A program made the position numbers and the translations under genes. A stretch of 9,374 bases of DNA from Acidobacteriota bacterium (GTDB lineage Bacteria > Acidobacteriota > Vicinamibacteria > Vicinamibacterales > UBA8438), in contig DQEK01000169.1 of the NCBI GenBank assembly GCA_003533545.1, positions 1 through 9,374 of the forward strand. Direction: 5' to 3'. Of the stretch, positions 1 to 6,938 are shown in pieces (positions within the stretch are counted from its first letter, which is position 1; each line of letters begins with the position of its first letter). Below the pieces are notes generated by a model that made no database searches, was not told the DNA's origin, and worked only from the letters and a program-made list of their open reading frames with translations.

Positions 1-668
1 GTCCGGACCGAGGGGTCACTGAAGATCCGCGCCAACTCCATGACGATGGCCGTACCTGAACCGTCATCATTCGCAGCCTGGCCAAACCCGTGGCCGTCCA
101 TATGCGCTCCAATGATGTACATTTCGTCCGGATTCGTCGTTCCAATTTTCGTGCAAAACACCTCAGACCGGCTGCCCGAGCTCGGCTCCTCGCTATTCAA
201 CGTACGCAGGGCTTCGTCTGGCTGGGCCATCGGGTCACGCACAACCCCGGTCCGTCGACGGTACCCGAAGATTGAGCTTCCTCCTGGACCCGAACCGTTT
301 CGACCGATGCGTCCGCCAGTCGAAGTCCCGTCGGTCGGATTCAGCGACGAACTGGAGCTCGCCCGCCCTTCCCGATCCCTCCGCGGTCGCGCTTCAAAGT
401 TGTAAATAACGCGTTCAGTAGGACATCCAACCTGCTGGAGCCACGCCTCGATCCAGTCAACCGCATCGCGGTTCCGCTTGGTTCCCTGCCGACGGTCGCC
501 GAACTGAGTCAGCCCCTTGATCGTAGCTTTGTAGCGCTCAAGATCGAGCCGTCCGACCAGAGTCCGCACCACTTCATCTGGCGAGACCGATTGCCATCCG
601 CTCACGGCGCCGCCTAGAACAAATGTCAACACCATCCCGACAGCCACGGTCACCGCTCGCCTACACAT
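1..668 (-). CDS. Exported M28-family zinc metallopeptidase, C-terminus cut by window edge
   Basis: Only the first 222 residues are visible; the frame is open to base 1 without a stop. The start ATG at 668 is preceded by GGGAGG (674-679, 5 nt spacing) and opens a Sec-like signal peptide: MCRRAV, then a hydrophobic stretch to about residue 20. Residues 183-206 contain the M28 zinc-site signature: IIGAHMDGHG, then AANDDGSGTA. H189 should be the first zinc ligand, D191 the Asp that supports it, and D201 the metal-bridging Asp. The H-to-D distance of 12 matches Streptomyces griseus aminopeptidase. The remaining ligands (Glu, Asp, His) would lie beyond the window. Residues about 104-155 are a Ser/Gly/Arg-rich, probably disordered insert before the catalytic signature. 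The family removes N-terminal residues from peptides or acts as a carboxypeptidase; which applies here cannot be told. It is probably the last visible gene of the leftward unit, 77 bp after the SMP-30 gene. Confidence 0.9.
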   Translation of the reverse strand, partial: MCRRAVTVAVGMVLTFVLGGAVSGWQSVSPDEVVRTLVGRLDLERYKATIKGLTQFGDRRQGTKRNRDAVDWIEAWLQQVGCPTERVIYNFEARPRRDREGRASSSSSLNPTDGTSTGGRIGRNGSGPGGSSIFGYRRRTGVVRDPMAQPDEALRTLNSEEPSSGSRSEVFCTKIGTTNPDEMYIIGAHMDGHGFGQAANDDGSGTAIVMELARIFSDPSVR

Positions 669-708
669 CGCTGCCTCCCGGCGACCCGGCCACAATCGAG
701 GCGGCAGA

Positions 709-736
709 GCCGTCTGGCATCGGCCGGCAAGACGGC
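709..736 (-). repeat. Inverted repeat (RNA hairpin) between SMP-30 and M28 genes
   Basis: GCCGTCT (709-715) and AGACGGC (730-736) form a perfect 7-bp inverted repeat around a 14-nt loop, and a flanking G-U pair could extend the stem in RNA. It begins 10 nt after the SMP-30 stop codon and ends about 40 nt before the M28 start. No U-run follows, so it is not a standard intrinsic terminator. It may be a partial terminator or an mRNA-stabilising stem, or chance in GC-rich DNA. Confidence 0.3.
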
Positions 737-745
737 CAATAACAA

Positions 746-1816
746 CTACGCGATCCCTGCACCGAGTACCCCAACGTATACGGCATAGAGTGACTGACTG
801 GCGGCCATAAACAGGCGGTTCCGTCTAGTCCCACCAAAACAAACATTGGCACAACGTTCGGGGAGCCGGATAGCTCCGATCATGTCACCATCTGGCGCAA
901 TCACGATCACGCCGTCTCCAGCGCCTGCCCAGACGTTACCGTCAGCGTCACACCTGATACCGTCAGCCGCGACTAACTGGTCAGTGCCGGGTGCGCGAAG
1001 CTCGGCGTGTCGACGACCGTTCCGCAGACGCGTCCCATCAACGTCAAACACGCGGATCTCCCGACCGGAACCGGTATCCGCAACGTACAAGCGACTGTAA
1101 TCAGGTGAAAAGCAAAGACCGTTTGGTCCGACTGGCTCGTCGGTGACCAGTGCCACCTGACGACTCTGCGAGTCGACGCGGTAAACCGCTGGCGGTGTCT
1201 CGGACTCGGCCCTGAACCCCTCATAGTCGCCTCGAATTCCATACGGCGGATCGGTGAACCAGATTCCCCCGTCGGGATGTACGACCGCGTCGTTCGGCGA
1301 GTTGAGTCGTTTGCCATCGTATTGGTCAGCAATGACGGTCACATCCCCGTTCTGTTCGTAACGTGCAACCCGGCGCCCACCATGCTCACAGGAGAGCTGG
1401 CGCCCCTCGCGATCGAAAGTATTCCCGTTGCTATGACCGGACGGACTTCGGAACACCGTGACGCGACCATCGTCCTGGACCCACCGGTGCTGCACATTAT
1501 TCGGAATGTCGCTCCAAACCAGATACCGCCCCACCCCGTTCCAGGCTGGCCCTTCGGCCCACATCGTGCCAACGTGAAGCCGCTTGATCGGTGTGTTGAA
1601 CAAGATATACCGACGAAATCTCGGGTCCAATGCAATGAGATCCGGGTCCGGGTAGGCCAGCGGATTCTGCCCAGACCAATCGCGAGATTCGTAAGGTGAA
1701 ATCCTCGGCGTCTGCTGTCGCGCGTTTACCCGTGCGGCGACGCTCGACGCAAAGGCGGCCCCCAGAAATGCCCGGCGTGTCCACGTCGAATGACCATCGT
1801 TGTGCTGCTGCACCAT
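746..1816 (-). CDS. Tat-exported SMP-30/gluconolactonase-like beta-propeller hydrolase
   Basis: This 356-residue protein matches the SMP-30/gluconolactonase/LRE family, six-bladed propellers that use one divalent metal to hydrolyse sugar lactones or similar esters. The expected metal and active-site residues are present: E88 in MWAEGPAW, N175 in LNSPNDAV, N232 in GPNGLCFS and D285 in AADGIRCD. The N-terminus is a twin-arginine signal (TRRAFLGA, residues 13-20, then a short hydrophobic stretch and a likely cut after VNA at 30-32), so it should be exported folded. ATG 1816 has AGGAGAC at 1823-1829 with 6 nt spacing. It lies 126 bp after the upstream propeller gene and 77 bp before the M28 gene, all leftward, consistent with one operon. 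The substrate is unknown; glucono-lactone is only the family's best-known example. Family assignment is firm, specificity is not. Confidence 0.92.
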   Translation of the reverse strand: MVQQHNDGHSTWTRRAFLGAAFASSVAARVNARQQTPRISPYESRDWSGQNPLAYPDPDLIALDPRFRRYILFNTPIKRLHVGTMWAEGPAWNGVGRYLVWSDIPNNVQHRWVQDDGRVTVFRSPSGHSNGNTFDREGRQLSCEHGGRRVARYEQNGDVTVIADQYDGKRLNSPNDAVVHPDGGIWFTDPPYGIRGDYEGFRAESETPPAVYRVDSQSRQVALVTDEPVGPNGLCFSPDYSRLYVADTGSGREIRVFDVDGTRLRNGRRHAELRAPGTDQLVAADGIRCDADGNVWAGAGDGVIVIAPDGDMIGAIRLPERCANVCFGGTRRNRLFMAASQSLYAVYVGVLGAGIA

Positions 1817-1852
1817 AGTTATGTCTCCTGGTTCCTACCCAGTTGAGGCTCA

Positions 1853-1873
1853 GTGGCCGCGCGGTCCGACCAC
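1853..1873 (-). repeat. Short hairpin in the propeller/SMP-30 spacer
   Basis: On the leftward transcript, GTGGTCG and CGGCCAC pair over 7 bp (one G-U) around a 7-nt loop. The stem lies in the 126-bp gap between the PQQ-like and SMP-30 genes, about 36 nt before the SMP-30 start. No U-tract follows it. It is weak evidence for intercistronic processing or attenuation; a stem of this size also occurs by chance at this GC content. The rest of the 1817-1942 spacer shows only the SMP-30 ribosome binding site. Confidence 0.2.
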
Positions 1874-1942
1874 CCCATATCCAGAAGGACGAGAGCGTCA
1901 GTCAGAAAACTCATGAACCCAAACCGCTGTACGAACGGGCCG

Positions 1943-3307
1943 TTAGTTCCCGGTGTCTGAAATTCGATACAGTTTTGTCGCCGTCCGGATGATCAGGCTG
2001 CCCCGTGCCACCGCAGGCGTGGACAACGTCATCTCGTCGAGTGAATTTCGGCCGAGCACTGAAAACTCTGACCCGGCCTGAACGACGAACGTGTCGCCAT
2101 CCTCGCTTAGCACGAAAATTTTTCCGTTGTAGGCCCAAGGCGAAGCCGTGAAGAGGGTCCCGGCGGTGATTCGCTTCCGCTGGTAGAGTTCCTCTCCGGT
2201 GCGGGCGTCGTAGGCCATCATGATGCCGCGGTCGAGCAAAGTGTAGTGGTAGTCGCCATAAACCAGGGACGAGGGGTTGTAGGACCCGAGCTGCGGGTGG
2301 GACCACACGATGTAGTCGTTGCTAGTCGACCCTTCGGGCAGGGTGATGTCCCCGGTAGCGCCTGGGCGGATCGCGTAGACGGGGCGATTCTCGTCGGCAA
2401 CATACCCCGAGTTAATGTAGAGCAAGCCGTGGTCCGAGAATGGAGTCGGAATCACAAGCGTCGACATCCCCGTGAGATGCCACAACAGCTCTCCATCTAG
2501 CCCATAGGACCGCACACCCTCGCGACCAGTCGTGACCACTTCGGTCCGCACGTCGTTCTGCCAAACGAACGGCGTCGACCAATTCGACCCTTCGTCCCGT
2601 TCCGTCCTCCAGAGTTCCGTGCCCGTCGCCGCGTCAAACGCAGCCACATACGACTGTTCATCGTTATCGTTAACGACATATAGCCGACCATCGTGCAGAA
2701 CAGGTGACGACGCCGCGCCCCATTCACGTCTAGGCAACCAGTCGAATTCGACCGACCACGCGAGGTTGCCGTCAAAGTCGACGGCAAAGAGTCCGATGTC
2801 AGCCATATAGGTGTAGACGCGCTCGCCGTCGGTAACCGGCGTCTCGGAAGCGAAGGTGCTCTTCTGGTGTGTTGGCAGCGACGGAACCGCCTCGTGTAAC
2901 GTGCGCTCCCAACGAACCTCGCCCGTGTCAAAGTTGATGTCGTAGAGCACCCACCGGAGCGGCTCGGTCTGCTCAGTGATATAGGCGGCCGTCATTGCTC
3001 CCCCGAGTGAACGCGCCCGATAGTTCTCAACCGGCTGAATCGGGACCTCTGGCCCGGCCATCGCGGTGGAGGTCAGCACGAACACGTGGTCGCCCCAAAC
3101 GATCGGCGAGGACCAGCCGCGTCCCGGCATGTCGATCCGCCAGGCCACGTTCTCATCGGGTCCCCAGCTGACAGGTAATGCGGGGTTGTCGGCGACAACC
3201 CCCGCGGTCTCACCACGAAATTGTGGCCAGTTGTCCTGAGCCTCCCCCGTGGAAACGCTCAAGCAAATTAGCCCCACCGCGAGCACCGTCAGTCGTGTCG
3301 TCATCAT
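1943..3307 (-). CDS. Exported PQQ-like (BamB-type) beta-propeller protein, first of two
   Basis: The 454-residue product starts with a Sec signal peptide (LTVLAVGLICLSV core, likely cut near GEAQ, residue 24) and the motif DNWPQFRG (25-32). Propeller blades follow with the PQQ_2-type pattern TG(E/T)xxW/Y: FDTGEVRW (126-133), FDAATGTELW (224-233) and YDARTGEELY (366-375), plus YGLDGELLW at 268-276. The mature protein has no cysteine, so it lacks the vicinal disulfide of PQQ alcohol dehydrogenases, and it has no CxxCH heme site. Function is therefore unknown: a scaffold or binding protein is as likely as an enzyme. An ATG at 3334 would add nine residues ahead of the signal peptide without a matching ribosome site. 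GAGGAG at 3311-3316 instead supports ATG 3307, or the adjacent ATG at 3304 with better 6-nt spacing. It is the first gene of the leftward unit and diverges from the acetamidase gene. Confidence 0.9.
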   Translation of the reverse strand: MMTTRLTVLAVGLICLSVSTGEAQDNWPQFRGETAGVVADNPALPVSWGPDENVAWRIDMPGRGWSSPIVWGDHVFVLTSTAMAGPEVPIQPVENYRARSLGGAMTAAYITEQTEPLRWVLYDINFDTGEVRWERTLHEAVPSLPTHQKSTFASETPVTDGERVYTYMADIGLFAVDFDGNLAWSVEFDWLPRREWGAASSPVLHDGRLYVVNDNDEQSYVAAFDAATGTELWRTERDEGSNWSTPFVWQNDVRTEVVTTGREGVRSYGLDGELLWHLTGMSTLVIPTPFSDHGLLYINSGYVADENRPVYAIRPGATGDITLPEGSTSNDYIVWSHPQLGSYNPSSLVYGDYHYTLLDRGIMMAYDARTGEELYQRKRITAGTLFTASPWAYNGKIFVLSEDGDTFVVQAGSEFSVLGRNSLDEMTLSTPAVARGSLIIRTATKLYRISDTGN

Positions 3308-3310
3308 GAA

Positions 3311-3316
3311 CTCCTC
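3311..3316 (-). promoter_or_regulatory. Ribosome binding site fixing the start of the first propeller gene
   Basis: GAGGAG on the minus strand lies 3 nt before ATG 3307 and 6 nt before ATG 3304. It argues against the upstream in-frame ATG at 3334, whose extension would put acidic residues in front of the signal peptide. Confidence 0.6.
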
Positions 3317-3373
3317 AAAATCACCACAAAGCACCGGGGCGGCAACGATTTTGCGGTTATTCTAGCCCGCATC

Positions 3374-3378
3374 GGAGG
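3374..3378 (+). promoter_or_regulatory. Ribosome binding site supporting a GTG start for the acetamidase-like gene
   Basis: GGAGG is followed by 4 nt and then GTG at 3383. The competing ATG at 3401 has no purine-rich site before it, so the GTG start is preferred even though either start leaves a signal peptide. Confidence 0.55.
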
Positions 3379-3382
3379 TAAC

Positions 3383-4528
3383 GTGTTCCACCGACAGCTC
3401 ATGAAACTGCATTGCAAGACGGTAGCATGGACGACCATCGCCTTACTCTTTAGCGTACTCAGCGACGCGGTTGGGGCTCAACCACAGAGTGACCACTTCG
3501 TGCCGTCGAGGCCAGAAACGTTGAGTTGGGGCTGGTTTCCGATCGACAAGCCACCGATTCTGACCGTCACCTCAGGGGATACGGTTTTCGTAGACACACT
3601 GTCCCACGCAGGCTCCACTCAACGCGCCCACCCGGTCGAGTCCCTCGGCGAACTGGGCGTGGAGGCCAGTGAGATCCTACAGGACGTCATCGACTTCTGG
3701 GACTCTCGGGACGGACGACCGCGGGAGGGCCGCAGTGGTCACGTCATCACTGGACCGATCGCCATCGCCGGCGCCGAACCAGGCGATACGCTCGAAGTGC
3801 AGGTGCTGGACCTGACAACGCGAGCAGCGTATGGCATCAACAACACGGGTCCGACCAGCGGCGTCTTCGCACGGAATTACCCAGGGACTCGCCCTAGCGA
3901 TCCCCAGCGGGACATCGAGAATGCTCGTCATCTCTATCGGACGGTCACGGTGGATGGGCGCGAGATGGCCCTGTTCTCAGACGACATCCGAGTGCCGTTA
4001 GCACCCTTTATGGGCATCATGGCGGTGGCGCCAGACCCTGTCCTGGGGCAACCTGGTGTCGAGGTGCCTGGCGTCCAAGCCTCCCGCCCTCCAGGTGCGT
4101 TCGGAGGGAACCTGGACATCAAGGACCTGACCGTCGGCAGCACGCTATACCTCCCCATCTTTCATGCGGGCGCCCTGTTCTACGTCGGTGACCCCCACGC
4201 CGCACAGGGTGACGGAGAAGTCAGCGGCACCGCCATCGAACAATCGCTCTCTGGTCGCTTCCGTCTCGTGCTACGCAAGGACATGCCGCTCTCAATGCCA
4301 AGGATCGAGACCGACGCCCACTACATCCTGATGGGTATCGACCTAGATCTCGATCGCGCACTCCAGCAGGCGGTGGACGAAGTCGTGTCGTTCCTGGTCG
4401 AGGAAAAAGGGTTGACCCCAACAAAAGCAGTATCGCTCGCAAGCATCGCTGTGGACTTCCAAGTCGCGGAAGCGGTCGACCTGACACAACTGGTAACCGG
4501 CAAGATTCCCAAGAGCATCTTTCGGTAA
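3383..4528 (+). CDS. Acetamidase/formamidase (FmdA/AmdA) family protein with signal peptide
   Basis: The 381-residue product belongs to the FmdA_AmdA family, which hydrolyses short-chain amides such as formamide or acetamide to the acid and ammonia. Family landmarks are GHVITGPIAIAGAEPGD (119-134), RPPGAFGGNLDIKDL (235-249), the highly conserved GDPHAAQGDGEVSGTAIE (269-286) and a C-terminal SLASIAVDFQVAEAVD block (351-366). The length is within the family's usual range of about 300-400. The N-terminus is unusual for the family: a lysine-flanked hydrophobic stretch (TVAWTTIALLFSVL) ending near VGAQ at residues 30-33 looks like a Sec signal, so the enzyme should work outside the cytoplasm. The GTG start is chosen for the GGAGG at 3374-3378; ATG 3401 is the alternative. 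It is the first gene of a rightward unit and is followed 54 bp later by an MBL-fold hydrolase. Family is secure; substrate is not. Confidence 0.92.
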   Translation: MFHRQLMKLHCKTVAWTTIALLFSVLSDAVGAQPQSDHFVPSRPETLSWGWFPIDKPPILTVTSGDTVFVDTLSHAGSTQRAHPVESLGELGVEASEILQDVIDFWDSRDGRPREGRSGHVITGPIAIAGAEPGDTLEVQVLDLTTRAAYGINNTGPTSGVFARNYPGTRPSDPQRDIENARHLYRTVTVDGREMALFSDDIRVPLAPFMGIMAVAPDPVLGQPGVEVPGVQASRPPGAFGGNLDIKDLTVGSTLYLPIFHAGALFYVGDPHAAQGDGEVSGTAIEQSLSGRFRLVLRKDMPLSMPRIETDAHYILMGIDLDLDRALQQAVDEVVSFLVEEKGLTPTKAVSLASIAVDFQVAEAVDLTQLVTGKIPKSIFR

Positions 4529-4569
4529 CGGCGGACGGGCTGTGCCGCAGTGGCGACACAAAGGCGATT

Positions 4570-4576
4570 GAGAGGA
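4570..4576 (+). promoter_or_regulatory. Ribosome binding site fixing the MBL-fold gene start
   Basis: GAGAGGA lies 6 nt before ATG 4583. The longer reading from ATG 4550 would add eleven residues (MATQRRLRGFE) before a normal signal peptide and has no comparable site. Confidence 0.65.
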
Positions 4577-4582
4577 TTCGAA

Positions 4583-5491
4583 ATGAAACGCATAACCGCC
4601 CTCGGGACCGTCGTGGTCGCGGCTCTGCTCACGGTCGCGATGACTAGCGGCACCGCTCAGGAACAACCCCGCGTGACGATTCAATCAATGGACGTCCGCG
4701 AGAACCTGTATGTCATCAGCGGCGGCGGCGGCCACACAGCCGCGCTCGTCACGGAAAGTCAAGGCGTGGTGCTCGTGGACACCAAGCTGGCGGGTTGGGG
4801 GCAATCGATTCTAGAAACGATACAGTTGCTCACGGAACAGCCAGTGACCACGATCATCAACACCCATGCTCACGGAGATCATGTGGGCGGCAACGTCGAC
4901 TTCCCGGCTAGCGTCGACATCATCGCACACGACCGGGCAGCGTCCAGAATGGCGAACATGGAGGCGTTCACGGGCGTGGGAGCCGAGTCTTTGCCAGATC
5001 GCACCTATACGGATCGGATGACGCTGTTCGAAGGTCGAGATCAAATCGACCTCTACCATTTCGGCGCTGGCCACACCGACGGAGACACGATTGTGGTCTT
5101 CCCAGCGCTCCGTACGGCCCACCTAGGCGATTTATTCGCCTTCACGGGCCCACCGTACATTGATGTCGCTAATGGCGGCAGCGGCGTCGCTTACCCAGAC
5201 ACGCTGGACCGCATCGTGGAGTCGATCGAAGGGGTCCAGAGAGTGATACCTGGACACATCCCGCCGCCATCAGGTAGTCCAATGCGCGGCTGGACCACCT
5301 GGGCGGACCTAGAACAGTATGCGACCTTCAACCGCGAGTTCCTTGACTCAGTGCGCGCGTCGCAAGGCGTCGGCCGGTCCGTTGACGACGCAGTCGAGGC
5401 GTTGGATATTTGGGCGAAATATCCCGAGTACGATATGTCCCGTGCTGCCGCCAACGTCCAGGCAATCTACGACGAACTGAACGCACAGTAG
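4583..5491 (+). CDS. Exported metallo-beta-lactamase-fold hydrolase
   Basis: The 302-residue product has a Sec signal peptide (MKRITALGTVVVAALLTVAM, likely cut near GTAQ at 23-26). It carries a complete dinuclear metal site of the MBL superfamily: H95, H97, D99 and H100 in THAHGDHVGG, H164 in GAGHTDGD, D183 in HLGDLF and H225 in VIPGHIPPP. D183 is the metal-bridging Asp found in glyoxalase II and lactonase-type members. Class B1 beta-lactamases have a Cys there, so a true beta-lactamase is not implied. Plausible roles are lactone, ester or other small-molecule hydrolysis in the periplasm. A helical C-terminal segment (about 240-302) follows the fold. It lies 54 bp after the acetamidase-like gene and 34 bp before the second propeller gene on the same strand, so cotranscription is likely. 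Start chosen from GAGAGGA at 4570-4576. Confidence 0.92.
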   Translation: MKRITALGTVVVAALLTVAMTSGTAQEQPRVTIQSMDVRENLYVISGGGGHTAALVTESQGVVLVDTKLAGWGQSILETIQLLTEQPVTTIINTHAHGDHVGGNVDFPASVDIIAHDRAASRMANMEAFTGVGAESLPDRTYTDRMTLFEGRDQIDLYHFGAGHTDGDTIVVFPALRTAHLGDLFAFTGPPYIDVANGGSGVAYPDTLDRIVESIEGVQRVIPGHIPPPSGSPMRGWTTWADLEQYATFNREFLDSVRASQGVGRSVDDAVEALDIWAKYPEYDMSRAAANVQAIYDELNAQ

Positions 5492-5525
5492 CAGAGCCCT
5501 TCTAGGCACTGCGTAATGAGGACAT

Positions 5526-6860
5526 ATGAAGATCTTCGTGAGTAAGACCCGTTCGATAGCCTCCAGCGCCCTACTGCTGACACTCGTTGCAGTCACGCTT
5601 TCAGCGGACGACTGGCCCGAGTTCCGCGGCAAAGGTCGCCTAGGGGTCTGGACCGAGACCGGAATCTTGGAAGAATTCCCCGAGGAGGGCCTCGACGTGC
5701 GGTGGCGCACACCGATACATCACGGATTCGCCGGCCCTGCAGTAGCTGATGGACGGGTCTTCGTGACCGACTTCGAACGCGCTCGGGGACTCGACGGCAC
5801 CGAACGCATCCTCTGCCTAGAGGAAGAAACTGGTACGGTTCTCTGGACCCAGAGTTGGGAAGTCAGCTATCTCGGTGTGTCTTGGGACGAAGGTCCACGT
5901 GCCACCCCAACTGTCGACAGCGACCAGGTCTACGCAGTTGGAGCTACCGGGGTCATGACTGCGCTACGGGTGGACACTGGCGAAGTGCTCTGGCGGACAC
6001 GTTTCGTAGAGGACTTCGCGGCGGAAATCCCGCAGTGGGGCTTTAGCAGTGCACCTATCGTCGACGGTGACCGCGTGATCACGCTCGTCGGGGGCACGCC
6101 AGACGCAAAGGTGGTGGCCTTTGACCGGACCACGGGAGAAGAAGTTTGGCGCGCGCTCTCGTCGGTCGAGGCTGGCGCCGGCGTCGGACAGCCCGTCATC
6201 ATCGAAGCGGGCGGGGCACGACAGCTCATCATTTGGCATCCGCTCGCGGTCTCTTCACTCGATCCAATGACCGGGGAGGTCTACTGGCAACAGCCGTTCA
6301 AAGTCGGCTACGACATGACCGTCGCCACGCCGGTACGACGCGGCTCGGACCTGTTCGTCACGACGTTCTACGACGGCCCGATGATGCTGGGGCTCAGCAA
6401 CGACCGGCCGGATGCCGAAATGCGGTGGCGAGGTAACAGCAACAGCGAAATCCTGACTGACGGATTGCACGCTGTCATCGGCACCCCCATCATCAAGGGC
6501 GAGCACATCTACGGGTTCGGCTCGTACGGACAGTTGCGGTGTTTGGTTGCTGCCACCGGCGAGCGGGTCTGGGAAACACAAGAAGCGACCGGCGAACGTG
6601 CACGCTGGAGCAGCGCGTTCATGGTGCAACACGCAGATCGAGTATTCATCAACAACGACCGCGGTGACCTCATCATCGCGAAGCTGTCCCCGGAAGGCTA
6701 CGAGGAGATCAGTCGAACCGCACTCCTCAAACCAACCTCTCGGCCGGGCAACCGCCGCGAACTCACCTACGTGAACTGGTCACACCCCGCCTACGCGAAT
6801 CAACACATCATTGCCAGGAACGACGAGGAGATCATTTCCGCCTCGTTGGCGGCAAAGTAG
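5526..6860 (+). CDS. Exported PQQ-like (BamB-type) beta-propeller protein, second of two
   Basis: The 444-residue product opens with a Sec signal peptide (SSALLLTLVAVTLSA, ending about residue 27) directly followed by DDWPEFRG (28-35), the same motif as in the first propeller protein. PQQ_2-type repeats are clear: LEEETGTVLW (98-107), LRVDTGEVLW (147-156), FDRTTGEEVW (199-208), LDPMTGEVYW (245-254) and LVAATGERVW (340-349). This spacing fits a seven- or eight-bladed propeller. The two cysteines (C97, C339) are not adjacent and there is no CxxCH, so a quinoprotein dehydrogenase with the usual disulfide or heme domain is not supported. The ATG at 5526 follows GAGGA (5518-5522) at a short 3-nt spacing; no better start is present. 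It is the last gene of the rightward unit. Its role is unknown; binding, scaffold or an uncharacterised enzyme are all possible. Confidence 0.9.
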   Translation: MKIFVSKTRSIASSALLLTLVAVTLSADDWPEFRGKGRLGVWTETGILEEFPEEGLDVRWRTPIHHGFAGPAVADGRVFVTDFERARGLDGTERILCLEEETGTVLWTQSWEVSYLGVSWDEGPRATPTVDSDQVYAVGATGVMTALRVDTGEVLWRTRFVEDFAAEIPQWGFSSAPIVDGDRVITLVGGTPDAKVVAFDRTTGEEVWRALSSVEAGAGVGQPVIIEAGGARQLIIWHPLAVSSLDPMTGEVYWQQPFKVGYDMTVATPVRRGSDLFVTTFYDGPMMLGLSNDRPDAEMRWRGNSNSEILTDGLHAVIGTPIIKGEHIYGFGSYGQLRCLVAATGERVWETQEATGERARWSSAFMVQHADRVFINNDRGDLIIAKLSPEGYEEISRTALLKPTSRPGNRRELTYVNWSHPAYANQHIIARNDEEIISASLAAK

Positions 6861-6920
6861 GCGCGGTACGGCAGGTCCCAGAAGCCCCCTCCGACCGTCT
6901 ACAGGTGCGGCCCACCGAGT

Positions 6921-6938
6921 CGTCGGCCCACCCCGACG
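6921..6938. terminator. Weak hairpin between convergent genes, possible terminator
   Basis: CGTCGG (6921-6926) and CCGACG (6933-6938) form a 6-bp stem with a 6-nt loop in the 116-bp gap where the rightward unit and the leftward serine hydrolase gene meet. Being symmetric, it could act on either strand. There is no T-run on either side, so intrinsic termination is unproven. The 9-mer CGGCCCACC also repeats at 6908-6916 and 6924-6932. Nothing else is seen in 6861-6976. Confidence 0.2.

Larger units (their letters stand above)
3308..3382. promoter_or_regulatory. Divergent intergenic region, presumed promoters of both units
   Basis: These 75 bp separate the leftward propeller/SMP-30/M28 genes from the rightward acetamidase/MBL/propeller genes, so promoters for both directions should lie here or overlap the first codons. 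An AT-richer patch spans about 3347-3364. TAGAAT on the minus strand (3364-3359) fits a -10 box in 5 of 6 bases, but no good -35 lies 17 nt upstream. TATTCT on the plus strand (3358-3363) likewise lacks a partner. No operator palindrome stands out. The claim rests on gene layout, not on a clear promoter motif. Confidence 0.4.

Noticed and set aside
1277..1699. A 140-codon plus-strand open frame opposite the SMP-30 gene
   Set aside because: Its translation shows no recognisable family, signal or ribosome site, and the opposite strand encodes a protein with an intact SMP-30 active site. It is a shadow of GC-rich coding DNA.
3308..3334. Longer start for the first propeller gene at ATG 3334
   Set aside because: It would put MLCGDFEEF before the signal peptide and lacks a ribosome binding site; GAGGAG favours 3307 or 3304.
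4550..4582. Longer start for the MBL-fold gene at ATG 4550
   Set aside because: No ribosome site precedes it, and the extension precedes a complete signal peptide that has its own well-placed GAGAGGA.
4321..4684. Several overlapping minus-strand frames across the acetamidase/MBL junction
   Set aside because: They overlap each other in different frames, match no family I know, and run antisense to two well-supported genes.
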